Source: Thermohalobaculum sp039027855
Lineage (GTDB): Bacteria > Pseudomonadota > Alphaproteobacteria > Rhodobacterales > Rhodobacteraceae
Length of the DNA: 64,000 bases
Direction: 5' to 3'
Assembly: GCA_039027855.1 (NCBI GenBank)
Contig: JBCCJI010000006.1
Span: 62,001-126,000 of the forward strand
The notes beneath the pieces were generated by a model, which was not told the DNA's origin, searched no databases, and saw only the letters and a program-made list of their open reading frames with translations. The position numbers were made by a program, and so were the translations under genes. Of this stretch, positions 6,584 to 15,427 are shown one piece after another. Each line of letters starts with the position of its first letter. Within the stretch, counting starts at the first letter, position 1.

Positions 6584-8923
6584 ATGGCCACATCGACCCG
6601 CCGTTTCGGTGACCCGCGATGCCCGGCATCCCTTGGTGCGATCGGCTGGGCGCGCCTTGGCGAGGTTGCCGTGCGGTTTGTGCTGCTGACGGCCATCTTG
6701 CTGGGCGGTTTGGCACTGCCGGCCGGCACGGCGTCAGCGCAGTACAACCCCTCGACCGGGCGGGTCGATCTGGAAGCGGTCGACTGGTCCGCCATCGAGA
6801 ACGATGTGCCAGGCTTTCCCGGCGTGCCGCTCTTCCAGATGCCGCGGCTGATCCGCGAAACCTCGGTGATCGCGCAGGCGGTTCAGGGCGGGCAGGGCGA
6901 GGCCGCGATGCGCATGGTGGAGCGGCTCATCCTGCGCTATCCGCTCGTGGCCGATCTGCACGCGACGCGCGGTCTGCTGCTGGCCCAGGCCGGTCGGATC
7001 GAGGCTGCGATCACCGCGCTCGATACGGCCCTTGATCTCGGCTATCAGCAGATCAGCCAGATCCGCCGCGCCCCGGCCTTTGCCGAGCTGACGAGCCATC
7101 GACAGTTCCGCCGGATCGCTGGCGAGACCCGCAAACCGCTGCCGCTCCGTCCGGTCCCGGCCCGGGCCGCGGCCGTCGACGGGCAAAAGGCGCTGATCAG
7201 CGAGCTCAATACCCGGTGGGACCCGCAGCGCCAGGCGCTGAGCGCCAGCTTCATTCTGCCCGACGACATCGACGAACGCCGCCCGATCTGGGATCCGCGG
7301 GGCGAGCCGGGGCAGCGCCACCTCATGGGAACGGTGCCGGAGCCCGGCGGTGCCCTGGCGCGGCTGGCAGAGCGTATCCGCTCGGGCGAGGCGGCCGGGC
7401 TACAGGGTGTGTTCTACAACAACATGGACCGCGACCATGCCAGCCTTAATGCCGGTCAATTCCCGCGCCTGACGTTCATCGAGTACAACGCCGCAGCAAA
7501 GGCCGCGAGCATCGATTTCGGGACCAACAGGTCACTGCATGTCGACGGGATCGTCATTGGTAACTCGTCGACGGCACTGACCCGGGGGCCGTTCTCGCGC
7601 AGCCACGGCCGGGCGCTGATGACGGGGCCGGGCGACATGGACCAGCAGATGCGCCAATTCGTGCGCAATCAACTCTATGTCTACCCCGCAGTGGGCGATT
7701 ACGCCCCGCGTGAGCCGACGGAGGGCGCCCGCGCAGGACGGGGCGACGCTTTCCCGGCGCTCTCGCCCTATTTCTTGATGAGCGAGGGCGTCTCGCACAG
7801 CGACAAGCCGTTTCTCATCGCCATGGCCACCGCGCTGGCGGCGATGACACCAGAACTGCGCAACGAGCTCGAGTCGCGCCGCCTGATCGCGCCGACGCTG
7901 CAGATGATCCTGCGCCGTTCCCTGCGTGGGATTGGCGATGATCTCGACCGGTATCTCACCGGTGCCGCGCACCGGCCGGTGCTGCGGGGTGAGGACCTCG
8001 ACATGGAAGCGGTGGCAGCCATCGCCGAGCGGCTGACCGCGGCCGAGGTGCCCCCGATGCCCGTGCTGGTGATCGACCAGGACTTCGACGCCCAACCCGG
8101 CGTGGAACTTTTTGGCGACGGGATCAGCGAAAGGCTGTTCGACACGCCCTTTGCCGCCGCCCGGGTCTGGCGCTCGATCGACCATACGCGCCGTATGGTA
8201 CTGCGCGCGGGCGTGGCCGAACGGCGGCCGGGCCAGGAGGTGACCTTCGAGTGGCGGGTGCTGCAGGGGATGGAGGGCAAGGTGCGGCTGACGCCGATCG
8301 GCCGCACCGGGGAGCGGGTGGCGGTGGAGGTCGACTGGCATGGCCGTTACCCGGTGCCGGGGCGCGAGGAACTGACCACCGACCGGGTGGATATTGGCCT
8401 TTTTGCGCGCATCGGCGACGAGGCCTCGACCCCGGCGGTGCTGTCGATCGTTTTCCCACCCCGTCAGGAGCGGCGCTATGAGCCCGGCCCCGATGGCGAG
8501 ACCCGTCTGACGGCGGTGGACTACGCGCCGGATCTGCCGCGCGGCGTCTATGCCGATCCCCTGGTCTTCGCCGAGCGGCGCTGGCGCGATTTCCTCGATT
8601 GGGACGAGGACGGCACGCTGAAGGGCTGGCGGCGGCGCCACCATGATTACCGGAATGAGGACTACACCGCCGGCGGGCTGTTGATCCGCGAGCGTGACGC
8701 ATTGGGGCGCCCGGTCCTGGTAGAGGCGATGGACTATCCGAGCGCGCGCGAGCCCAAGGGCGTCCGGGTGGTGGATGCCCTGCCGAACGGTGAGCGCTTC
8801 GAGATACTCTACCCCACCGCCGAGGCCGAGACCGGTGTGATGCTCCCGGCCGACCGCGAAGGCCTGCCCGACGATGCCGAGGAGGGCACGGGTCTGGAGA
8901 ACGACGCGGTGACCGGAAACTAA
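6584..8923 (+). CDS. Large exported protein with N-terminal TPR-like region, function unknown
   Basis: A 779-residue protein read from the ATG at 6584. A typical signal peptide core, VRFVLLTAILLGGLALPAG, ends at TASAQ. A GTG at 6671 with GAGG five bases upstream would start directly at this signal peptide and is an attractive alternative. After a short DVPGFPGVPLFQMPRLIRET segment comes a TPR-like stretch (MVERLILRYPLVADLHATRG, LAQAGRIEAAITALDTALDLGY in part). The rest is rich in conserved-looking blocks such as FYNNMDRDHASLN, NSSTAL, LYVYPAVGDY, ISERLFDTPFAAARVWR and DRVDIGLFARIGDEAS. I recognise no enzyme family. It follows the response regulator in the same direction by 101 bp and may be regulated by it. 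Confidence 0.75.
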   Translation: MATSTRRFGDPRCPASLGAIGWARLGEVAVRFVLLTAILLGGLALPAGTASAQYNPSTGRVDLEAVDWSAIENDVPGFPGVPLFQMPRLIRETSVIAQAVQGGQGEAAMRMVERLILRYPLVADLHATRGLLLAQAGRIEAAITALDTALDLGYQQISQIRRAPAFAELTSHRQFRRIAGETRKPLPLRPVPARAAAVDGQKALISELNTRWDPQRQALSASFILPDDIDERRPIWDPRGEPGQRHLMGTVPEPGGALARLAERIRSGEAAGLQGVFYNNMDRDHASLNAGQFPRLTFIEYNAAAKAASIDFGTNRSLHVDGIVIGNSSTALTRGPFSRSHGRALMTGPGDMDQQMRQFVRNQLYVYPAVGDYAPREPTEGARAGRGDAFPALSPYFLMSEGVSHSDKPFLIAMATALAAMTPELRNELESRRLIAPTLQMILRRSLRGIGDDLDRYLTGAAHRPVLRGEDLDMEAVAAIAERLTAAEVPPMPVLVIDQDFDAQPGVELFGDGISERLFDTPFAAARVWRSIDHTRRMVLRAGVAERRPGQEVTFEWRVLQGMEGKVRLTPIGRTGERVAVEVDWHGRYPVPGREELTTDRVDIGLFARIGDEASTPAVLSIVFPPRQERRYEPGPDGETRLTAVDYAPDLPRGVYADPLVFAERRWRDFLDWDEDGTLKGWRRRHHDYRNEDYTAGGLLIRERDALGRPVLVEAMDYPSAREPKGVRVVDALPNGERFEILYPTAEAETGVMLPADREGLPDDAEEGTGLENDAVTGN

Positions 8924-8942
8924 CGTCCTCGGACAAGGCCGC

Positions 8943-8969
8943 GCCCGCGGGGCGTCGAGCCCCGCGGGC
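8943..8969. terminator. GC-rich 11-bp hairpin between convergent genes
   Basis: Arms GCCCGCGGGGC and GCCCCGCGGGC pair perfectly around a GTCGA loop, 20 bp after the stop of the exported TPR gene and before the end of the convergent spike-base gene. There is no T-run. A second 7-bp hairpin (CGTCGGC/GCCGACG) follows directly. Probably a bidirectional terminator or transcript-end stabiliser. Confidence 0.55.
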
Positions 8970-9099
8970 CCGCGTCGGCGCCGCCGACGGGGCGCGGTAG
9001 CGGCATGGCGGCTGAACGCAAAGGCCGGCGCGCCTGGCGGCCCTTGATTGGCTGCCTGCTGACCGACGGTGGGCTAGGTGCCCGAGTGTCTGAGCGCGA

Positions 9100-9366
9100 T
9101 CAGCTGACGATGATGGCGTGAATGCCCGCGGCGGTGGTGCCGGTGGCGTTTACCCCGCGCACGCCGCAGAGGATGTAGCCGTTGTCGGGCACGGCCACAC
9201 TCCGCGCTTGGCCCTTCTGGCTGATGAAGCTCACTTGGCCGCCGGCTTCGACGTAGAGCGCGACGGCCACCGTGGCGAGCTGGCTGCCATCGGCGGGCAC
9301 CACGGGCACATAGTCGATGCCGGGACCGGTCACCGAGGTCGCGCGGTTCAGGAAGGGATCGTTCAT
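9100..9366 (-). CDS. Gene transfer agent head-spike base protein (Rcc01079/GhsA family)
   Basis: An 88-residue protein whose sequence (NDPFLNRATSVTGPG, DYVPVVPADGSQL, VALYVEAGGQVSFIS, VPDNGYILCGVRGVNATGTTA) matches the spike-base family named after Rhodobacter capsulatus rcc01079. In RcGTA this protein attaches head spikes to the capsid and aids binding to the capsule of recipient cells. The start is the ATG complementary to 9364-9366. No spike fibre partner (rcc01080-like) and no GTA structural genes are adjacent. In R. capsulatus the spike genes also lie away from the main GTA cluster. Family call is confident; a role in a working GTA is inferred. Confidence 0.85.
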   Translation of the reverse strand: MNDPFLNRATSVTGPGIDYVPVVPADGSQLATVAVALYVEAGGQVSFISQKGQARSVAVPDNGYILCGVRGVNATGTTAAGIHAIIVS

Positions 9367-9633
9367 GGCCGGTCTCCGCTGGTTGACTGCGGGCTTTTCC
9401 GCACCCACCGGGGCCCGGTTGCGCCCGAGGGGCGCTCTCTGCCGCGCGTCCTCGATAGGCACCCAATCCGCGGCGTTGCGAAGGCCAAGCGAGCATCGCG
9501 CGCTGCCGCCGGCGCTGCCGTGGCGCCGGCATGCCCACCCGTCAGCCATCCAGACGCCCCTCGCCACCCGGTGTCGGGCCCCGGAACAAGGGGGGCGTTG
9601 TCCTCGCCCCATCGCTCGGGATAGCGTCTTGGC

Positions 9634-10569
9634 ATGACCGTCATCGTCTTCAGCCACCCGTCCAGCCATCAGCACGTCACGCCCCCCGGCCATCCCGAGC
9701 GCGTGGCCCGGATCGAGACAGTGGACGGCGTGCTTGCCTCGGCCGAATACGACGCGCTGACCCGGCGGAGCGCGCCTGCGGCCGAGGATGCGGCGCTGAT
9801 CCGCGCCCACGATGCCCGCTATGTCGAGGCCATCACCGCCGCTGCCCCCGAAGGCGGCTCGGTCGCACTCGACCCCGATACCCACATGTCGCCCGGCAGC
9901 CTGACCGCCGCGCGCCACGCCGCCGGCAGCGTGATCGCCGCCGTGGACGCGGTCATGGGCGGCGAGAGCCGCGCGGCATTCTGCGCCGTTCGCCCCTGCG
10001 GCCACCATGCCGAGCGCTCGCGCGCCATGGGCTTCTGCCTGTTCAACAATGTCGCCGTCGGCGCCCATCACGCGCTGGCCGAACATGAGTTGAACCGGGT
10101 GGCGGTGGTGGATTTCGACGTGCATCACGGCAATGGCACGCAGGACATCTTCGAGGACGATGCCCGGGTGTTCTTCGCCTCATCGCACCAGATGCCGCTT
10201 TACCCGGGCACAGGCCATCCGCACGAGACCGGGGTCGGCAACATCGTCAATGTCGCCCTTGGCGCGATGTCGGGCGGGCGCGATATGCGCGATGCCTATT
10301 CCCGCACCGTCCTGCCGCAGCTGGAGGCCTTTGCGCCCGAACTCGTGATCATCTCGGCAGGCTTCGATGCCCATGTGAATGACCCGCTTGCCAACCTGAA
10401 CTGGATGGATAGCGACTTCGGATGGGTCACGACCGAGATCTGCGCCGTGGCGCGGCGTGTCGCGGGCGGACGTGTGGTCTCCGCGCTGGAGGGGGGGTAT
10501 GACCTCGATGGGTTGGCCGACAGCCTGCGGGCGCATCTCGATGCGCTGATCGCGCATGATGCCGCCTGA
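9634..10569 (+). CDS. Histone deacetylase-like amidohydrolase (class II/acetylpolyamine type)
   Basis: A 311-residue zinc-dependent deacetylase, probably cytoplasmic and acting on acetylated small molecules or lysines. Motifs: HPERVARIE near the N-terminus, the active-site RPCGHHAERSRAMGFCLFNN (His-His dyad), VVDFDVHHGNGTQDIF and ISAGFDAHVNDPL (zinc ligands Asp, His, Asp), and the final ALEGGYDLDGLADS. It lies 56 bp upstream of xseB, with which it is commonly paired in Rhodobacterales. True substrate unknown. Confidence 0.93.
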   Translation: MTVIVFSHPSSHQHVTPPGHPERVARIETVDGVLASAEYDALTRRSAPAAEDAALIRAHDARYVEAITAAAPEGGSVALDPDTHMSPGSLTAARHAAGSVIAAVDAVMGGESRAAFCAVRPCGHHAERSRAMGFCLFNNVAVGAHHALAEHELNRVAVVDFDVHHGNGTQDIFEDDARVFFASSHQMPLYPGTGHPHETGVGNIVNVALGAMSGGRDMRDAYSRTVLPQLEAFAPELVIISAGFDAHVNDPLANLNWMDSDFGWVTTEICAVARRVAGGRVVSALEGGYDLDGLADSLRAHLDALIAHDAA

Positions 10570-10625
10570 GCGTTCGATGGGCGCCTGGTTGGCGACCAGT
10601 GAGCACCCGACAGGAGAGGGACCGC

Positions 10626-10880
10626 ATGGCCGAGGGATCCGATGCCCATGCCGATATCGCCAGCCTCAGCTTCGAGGCAGCGCTGGCCGAGCTGAATGAG
10701 GTCGTCGACCGGCTGGAGGGCGGCGAGGTCGCGCTCGACGAGTCTATCCGCCTATACGAACGGGGCGAGGCGCTGCGTCAGCACTGCGAAAAGGCGCTGG
10801 ATGCGGCTGAGCTGAAGGTCGAGAAGATCGTTGCCGGGCGTGACGGCGCGGCGCGTACTGCCGCCTTCGATGGTGGATAG
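10626..10880 (+). CDS. xseB: Exodeoxyribonuclease VII small subunit
   Basis: An 84-residue helical protein that assembles with XseA to degrade single-stranded DNA. The text SFEAALAELNEVVDRLEGGEVALDESIRLYERGEAL (here only as a family pattern: FE.AL.EL..IV..LE.G...L..S...YE.G) is diagnostic. Start chosen at the ATG following CAGGAGAGGGACCGC. In most relatives ispA follows directly and then dxs; here dxs follows after 174 bp without an ispA. Confidence 0.95.
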   Translation: MAEGSDAHADIASLSFEAALAELNEVVDRLEGGEVALDESIRLYERGEALRQHCEKALDAAELKVEKIVAGRDGAARTAAFDGG

Positions 10881-10996
10881 GCGCATCCTCGGCACTGACC
10901 CTGCGACAATGGTGCGACGGACACGGTTGGCGGCGCTGATCTGCCCGCCTTCCACAATCGGTCGCGCATCGCCACATCCCAACGTATCGTGACGAA

Positions 10997-11024
10997 TTGC
11001 ACTATCCCTAGGTATGTGTAAATT
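10997..11024 (+). promoter_or_regulatory. Candidate sigma-70 promoter for dxs
   Basis: TTGCAC (10997-11002) and TAAATT (11019-11024) are separated by 16 bp in an unusually AT-rich patch 31 bp upstream of the dxs start. Hexamer matches are partial. If real, dxs has its own promoter rather than depending on the xseB transcript. Confidence 0.3.
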
Positions 11025-11054
11025 GAGATTGACAGCCTCACCCCGGAGGAAGAC

Positions 11055-12980
11055 GTGACAGACCGTCCCCAGACCCCGCTTCTCGACAGGGTCCAGGTGC
11101 CCTCAGATCTCAAGCAGTTCTCGGATGACGAGCTGCGCCAGATCGCCGATGAGCTTCGGGCCGAGACCATATCGGCGGTCTCGACCACGGGCGGTCATCT
11201 GGGCGCTGGCCTCGGGGTGGTGGAGCTGACGGTCGCGATCCACGCGGTGTTCGACACGCCGCGCGACAAGCTGATCTGGGATGTCGGCCACCAGTGCTAT
11301 CCGCACAAGATCATCACCGGGCGGCGCGACCGGATCAGAACCCTGCGCCAGGGCGGTGGGCTGTCCGGTTTCACCAAGCGCTCGGAAAGCGCCTATGACC
11401 CGTTCGGGGCGGCGCATTCTTCCACATCGATCTCCTCGGCGCTGGGTTTTGCGGTGGGCCGCGATCTGGGCTGCGAGGGGACGGGCGATGCGATCGCCGT
11501 GATCGGCGATGGCTCGATGACCGCGGGCATGGCCTATGAGGCGATGAACAATGCCGGCCATCTCGACACCCGGCTCGTCGTCATCCTGAACGATAACGAG
11601 ATGTCGATTGCGCCGCCCGTGGGCGCGATGTCGGCCTATCTGGCGCGGCTGCTGAGCGGGAAGACCTATCACGACTTCCGCGAGGCGGCGAAATCGGCGT
11701 TGGATCTGCTGCCGGCCCCATTCCGTCAGGCGGCTGGAAAGCTTGAGGAATATGCCAAGGGCATGACCGTTGGCGGCACGATCTTCGAGGAACTCGGCTT
11801 TACGTATATCGGCCCGATCGACGGCCATGACATGGGCCAGCTGCTGCCGGTGCTGCGCAATGTGCGCAAATACGCCGACGGCCCGGTACTGATCCACGCC
11901 ATCACGAAAAAGGGTAAGGGCTACGCCCCGGCCGAGAATGCGCCAGACAAGGGGCATGCCCGGGCGAAGTTCGACGTGGTCTCGGGCGAGCAGAAGAAGG
12001 CGCCGTCCAACGCCCCCTCCTACACCAAGGTCTTCGCGGGCGCCGTCGTCGATCAGATGAACCGCGACGACAAGGTGGTCGCCGTGACCGCTGCAATGCC
12101 CGATGGCACCGGGCTCGATGTCGTGGCCAAGGCGCACCCCGAGAAAGTGTTCGACGTCGGCATCGCCGAACAGCACGCCGTGACCTTCTGCGCGGGGATG
12201 GCCGCGGCCGGGCTCAAACCGTTCTGCGCGATCTACTCGACCTTCCTGCAGCGTGGCTATGATCAGGTGGTGCATGACGTGGCGATCCAGCGCCTGCCAG
12301 TGCGCTTTGCGATCGATCGCGCGGGTCTGGTGGGCGCCGATGGCGCGACCCATGCGGGCAGCTTCGACATCACCTACCTGGCTACGTTGCCCGATTTCGT
12401 GATCATGGCGGCAGGCGACGAGGCGGAGCTCGTTCATATGGTGGCCACAGCGCATGCCATCGACGATCGGCCCTCGGCGATGCGTTATCCCCGGGGCGAG
12501 GGGATCGGCGTCGAAATGCCTGAGACCGGGAAAGTGCTGGAGATCGGCAAGGGCCGCATCGTCAAGGAAGGTTCCAAGATCGCGCTGCTCTCGCTCGGCG
12601 CGCGGTTGAAGGAGTGCCTAGCCGCGGCCGAAGAGCTGGATGCCATGGGCCTCTCCACCACGGTGGCCGATGCGCGCTTTGCCAAGCCGCTCGACCGCGA
12701 GATGATCCTGCGGTTGGTGCGCGAGCACGAGGCGGTGATCACGCTCGAGGAAGGCGCGATCGGCGGTTTCGCGTCTCACGTGCTGCACTTGCTGGCCGAG
12801 GAGGGGCTGCTCGATAGTGGCGTCAAGTTCCGGCCGATGGTGTTCCCCGACACCTTCCTGGATCAGGACAGCCCGGCGAAGATGTACGACACCGCCGCGA
12901 TGAACGCGCCGCAGATCGTCGCCAAGGCGTTGGAGACGCTGGGGCGGACCGAGGAGGCGGCGAAGCTCCTCCTCGCGTGA
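11055..12980 (+). CDS. dxs: 1-deoxy-D-xylulose-5-phosphate synthase
   Basis: Thiamine-diphosphate enzyme condensing pyruvate and glyceraldehyde 3-phosphate, the first step of the MEP isoprenoid pathway. The 641-residue protein has the transketolase layout: GGHLGAGLGVVELTVA, WDVGHQCYPHKIITGR, the ThDP motif GDGSMTAGMAYEAMNNAG, a catalytic EQHAV region, DRAGLVGADGATHAG and the C-terminal domain. It starts at GTG, eight bases after CCGGAGGA. Downstream, an ORF overlaps its end by GTGA but does not look like a gene. The farnesyl diphosphate synthase gene ispA, normally just upstream, is absent. Confidence 0.97.
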   Translation: MTDRPQTPLLDRVQVPSDLKQFSDDELRQIADELRAETISAVSTTGGHLGAGLGVVELTVAIHAVFDTPRDKLIWDVGHQCYPHKIITGRRDRIRTLRQGGGLSGFTKRSESAYDPFGAAHSSTSISSALGFAVGRDLGCEGTGDAIAVIGDGSMTAGMAYEAMNNAGHLDTRLVVILNDNEMSIAPPVGAMSAYLARLLSGKTYHDFREAAKSALDLLPAPFRQAAGKLEEYAKGMTVGGTIFEELGFTYIGPIDGHDMGQLLPVLRNVRKYADGPVLIHAITKKGKGYAPAENAPDKGHARAKFDVVSGEQKKAPSNAPSYTKVFAGAVVDQMNRDDKVVAVTAAMPDGTGLDVVAKAHPEKVFDVGIAEQHAVTFCAGMAAAGLKPFCAIYSTFLQRGYDQVVHDVAIQRLPVRFAIDRAGLVGADGATHAGSFDITYLATLPDFVIMAAGDEAELVHMVATAHAIDDRPSAMRYPRGEGIGVEMPETGKVLEIGKGRIVKEGSKIALLSLGARLKECLAAAEELDAMGLSTTVADARFAKPLDREMILRLVREHEAVITLEEGAIGGFASHVLHLLAEEGLLDSGVKFRPMVFPDTFLDQDSPAKMYDTAAMNAPQIVAKALETLGRTEEAAKLLLA

Positions 12981-13381
12981 GCGGACTGTCCACGGGACCG
13001 CTCATCCACGCCACTGGGGAGGGCGACGAGCCGGGTGTGGAGGCGTCGATCTGGACGGCATTTCCCGCGGAGCGTTTGTGCCCACTGCCGCTGGATGCTG
13101 TGCATCATGGGCGTACCATCGCTCGCGGGCTGGTCGATGCTGGGCGTGCCCAGATGGCCGATCTGGATGCTTCGCGCGCCGTGGTCATCAGTGAACTGCA
13201 TGCTCCGGCCGGACGGCCTTTCCGAGGGCGCTCTCCGTGCCCCTGCCCTTGCCGCGGCCGCTCAAAGGGCCAAGGGCGTGGCCGTCGCGCCAGGCCCGGC
13301 AGGGTAACGCGACCACAATCCTCGTCACCGCGTTGCGGGCCTTTACCCCGGCCGCAGCCGGCGACACGGTGGACATGACGC
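12981..13381. other. Gap of about 400 bp without a convincing gene
   Basis: Reading frames here give Arg/Pro-rich, low-complexity text with no recognisable domain. The stretch around 13230-13300 is very GC-rich with partial inverted repeats that could form hairpins after dxs. No tRNA or promoter was recognised. Confidence 0.5.
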
Positions 13382-14119
13382 ATGGCTGAGCCGCCACGCG
13401 ATCACGGACCTGAAATCCGCTTCGTTATCTTCGGCGCGAAGGTTCGTGGTGACCTCCAGATCTCTCGCGAGCGTCACCGGGCCTCGGGCCTGCCCGACGG
13501 TCTGACCGTGTCACGCCGCCCGCCCGATGATCTGCAGGCCATGCACCGAGTGAAACCGCTCTCCAGCCTTTATGCCGAAAGCGCGGTCATGACGGCTGTG
13601 ATGACCGCCGAGGCTGCCAGCACCGTACTTGGCAGGCCCGTCGAAACCGATCCGGTGAGCTACCTCGCGGATACCCTGGGCATCATAACGGCACTGGCCG
13701 AGGCGCATGGCCCGGGCGCGGTGATCAGCGATCTGAACGGGCATTTCCTGCGTCCGCTCGAGGCCTGGATGCGCCAGGTGCACGCCCATGACCCGCCCGA
13801 TCCGCGCAGCCTGGTGCATATACTCGTCAATCAGGAGCCGTCGGGCGCGATGTTCCTCTCGACGCGGGGTATGCGCACGCTTGGGGCGCCCGATATCGCG
13901 GTGCCCGATGTGACCGAGGACTGGCGCGCGGCGGCCGTGTCGATGCTGGAGCGGTTCGTGATGATGGCAGGGCAGGGGATCCATCCGACGGTGAGGCGAC
14001 AGATCAGCATGGAGGGCGTGCCGGAGGGGCTGGAGATCACCGAGGGTGCGGATGATTTTCGTCCCTATTTCGACAATCGCCACATCACGATACAGGCGCC
14101 TCCGCCTACGCGGCACTGA
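13382..14119 (+). CDS. Conserved-looking protein of unknown function (possible DUF4261 relative)
   Basis: A 245-residue soluble protein without signal peptide or membrane segments. The middle (AAEAASTVLGRPVETDP, GAVISDLNGHFLRPL) and the segment FLSTRGMRTLGAPDIAVPDV resemble DUF4261-type proteins, which have a similar 'TxGMxxxGxPDIEV' stretch; this is a weak family guess made from memory. Start at the ATG after GGTGGACATGACGC. It is convergent with the next gene, 32 bp apart. Confidence 0.6.
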   Translation: MAEPPRDHGPEIRFVIFGAKVRGDLQISRERHRASGLPDGLTVSRRPPDDLQAMHRVKPLSSLYAESAVMTAVMTAEAASTVLGRPVETDPVSYLADTLGIITALAEAHGPGAVISDLNGHFLRPLEAWMRQVHAHDPPDPRSLVHILVNQEPSGAMFLSTRGMRTLGAPDIAVPDVTEDWRAAAVSMLERFVMMAGQGIHPTVRRQISMEGVPEGLEITEGADDFRPYFDNRHITIQAPPPTRH

Positions 14120-14151
14120 CACCGTGCCAGGGGTCGCCCGACCCTGGGCTG

Positions 14152-15327
14152 TCAGGCGGCGCGCGGCGGCAGGGGATCGCGCCGCGTCAGCAGGCGGTTC
14201 AGATGGACGCGGGCGGCAGCTGTCTCATCGGCGGGCATCAGCAGGGCATCGGCCGCGACCCGGGGCAGCGGATGCTGCACCCTGAAATCGAGACCCGGCG
14301 CGCGGATAGCGAGCGCCCGGTTGTCGAGGCGGTAATGCTGCGCCATGCGCGCCTGCGCTTCAGCCGACATGCGGCAGGGCGGATCGCCAAGCCAACCGTC
14401 ATGCCGCAGCGCCATATGTGCCGCCGTGTCCTCGAGAGCGCGCGCCCAGATCCTCCGGCGCGCGGCACAATCGGGGCGAGAGAGCGCCACATCCTCGGCG
14501 AGGGCGACCGCCTTCCAGCCCGGTGCCAATCCCGGTGCCAATCCCGGTGCCAATCCCGGTGCCAATCCCGGTGCCAATTCCCGTGCCAGCCCTGATGCCG
14601 GTGCCGTTGAAGGGGCTGATGACGGGGCCGGTGTCACGGCGTCGAGCGACAGGCTGAGACCGCTCAGCGCGGAGAAGCGGGAGAGCACGGTGCCCGGGTG
14701 CCCACCGTCCAGCGCCTCGATCGCGATGCTCGGCGGCGAAGCGGCGCCGACTGCCATCATGCGAAGCGCCCTCTCCCAGGCGGTAAGGCGGGCATCATAG
14801 TGCAGGCCGAGCGACACCAATCGATGGTCGACACCCCCCGCCACGCCCCAACCGGATACCGCCCCATCGCGGCAGAGCGCGAGGCTCGCGCGCGCGCTGA
14901 GCCCGATCCAGGCATCGCGCTGCGGGGTCAGCGGCGCCAATAGCGTGATGCGACGCGCCCGGCGCACCGGGGCGAGCGCGTCCGCGATCTGCCCTTCGAA
15001 CAGGGCCCACAGAGACGGGGCGAACAGCACCACGAGGGAGGGTGACAGTGCGAGCGCGGCCTGCAATTCGCGCATCAGCGCAGAGACCGCAGTCGGGTGC
15101 GCGACCGGTTGCAGCACGGCATCCCGCTGGGTTGGCGCGGCCGGCACGGAGACGGCGGGCGAAGGCCCGTCACCCTCACCCTCACCCTCACCCTCGGCCC
15201 GGTCAGACGCAGACGCCATGGCCGCGGCGATCAATGCCATCGCCGCGTCACCCGTACCGCTGACGATAAGCAGGTGGTCGCACCCGCCCCCGTCGGGAGC
15301 ATCACTCTGTCCGTCTGTGCCCGCCAT
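14152..15327 (-). CDS. Unknown protein with LAPG repeats and low-complexity linkers
   Basis: A 391-residue protein that I do not recognise. Visible parts: an N-terminal VSGTGDAAMALIAAAM, a GEGEGEGEGDG run, a probable alpha/beta portion (LVVLFAPSLWALFEGQIADAL, RITLLAPLTPQRDAW), a run of LAPG repeats, and a basic C-terminal part (HYRLDNRALAIRAPGLDF, LNRLLTRRDPLP). No signal peptide or membrane helix. Codon pattern agrees with its neighbours and the opposite strand lacks a plausible gene, so I accept it as coding. It is convergent with the 13382 gene and lies upstream of the aldehyde dehydrogenase end. Confidence 0.55.
   Translation of the reverse strand: MAGTDGQSDAPDGGGCDHLLIVSGTGDAAMALIAAAMASASDRAEGEGEGEGDGPSPAVSVPAAPTQRDAVLQPVAHPTAVSALMRELQAALALSPSLVVLFAPSLWALFEGQIADALAPVRRARRITLLAPLTPQRDAWIGLSARASLALCRDGAVSGWGVAGGVDHRLVSLGLHYDARLTAWERALRMMAVGAASPPSIAIEALDGGHPGTVLSRFSALSGLSLSLDAVTPAPSSAPSTAPASGLARELAPGLAPGLAPGLAPGLAPGWKAVALAEDVALSRPDCAARRRIWARALEDTAAHMALRHDGWLGDPPCRMSAEAQARMAQHYRLDNRALAIRAPGLDFRVQHPLPRVAADALLMPADETAAARVHLNRLLTRRDPLPPRAA
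14521..14580. repeat. Five 12-bp tandem repeats encoding LAPG
   Basis: Unit CGGTGCCAATCC repeats five times (last copy with one change), followed by a degenerate sixth. It is in frame within the unknown minus-strand gene, encoding (GLAP)n. Confidence 0.9.
15171..15196. repeat. CACCCT hexamer run
   Basis: Four copies of a CACCCT hexamer encode the Gly-Glu run near the N-terminus of the same unknown protein. The frame is preserved. Confidence 0.75.
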
Positions 15328-15427
15328 CGCCCGTCCGTCTCACCGTCCATCCGACCTATTCAGGCAAGTCTGGCAGATCGTGGTGAACGGGAGATGAGCT
15401 GACGACGGCGGCCCAGCCTGAGCGCGG

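Noticed and set aside
12977..13378. ORF overlapping the end of dxs by GTGA
   Set aside because: The overlap looks like translational coupling, but the protein turns into Arg/Pro/Cys low complexity with no conserved block.
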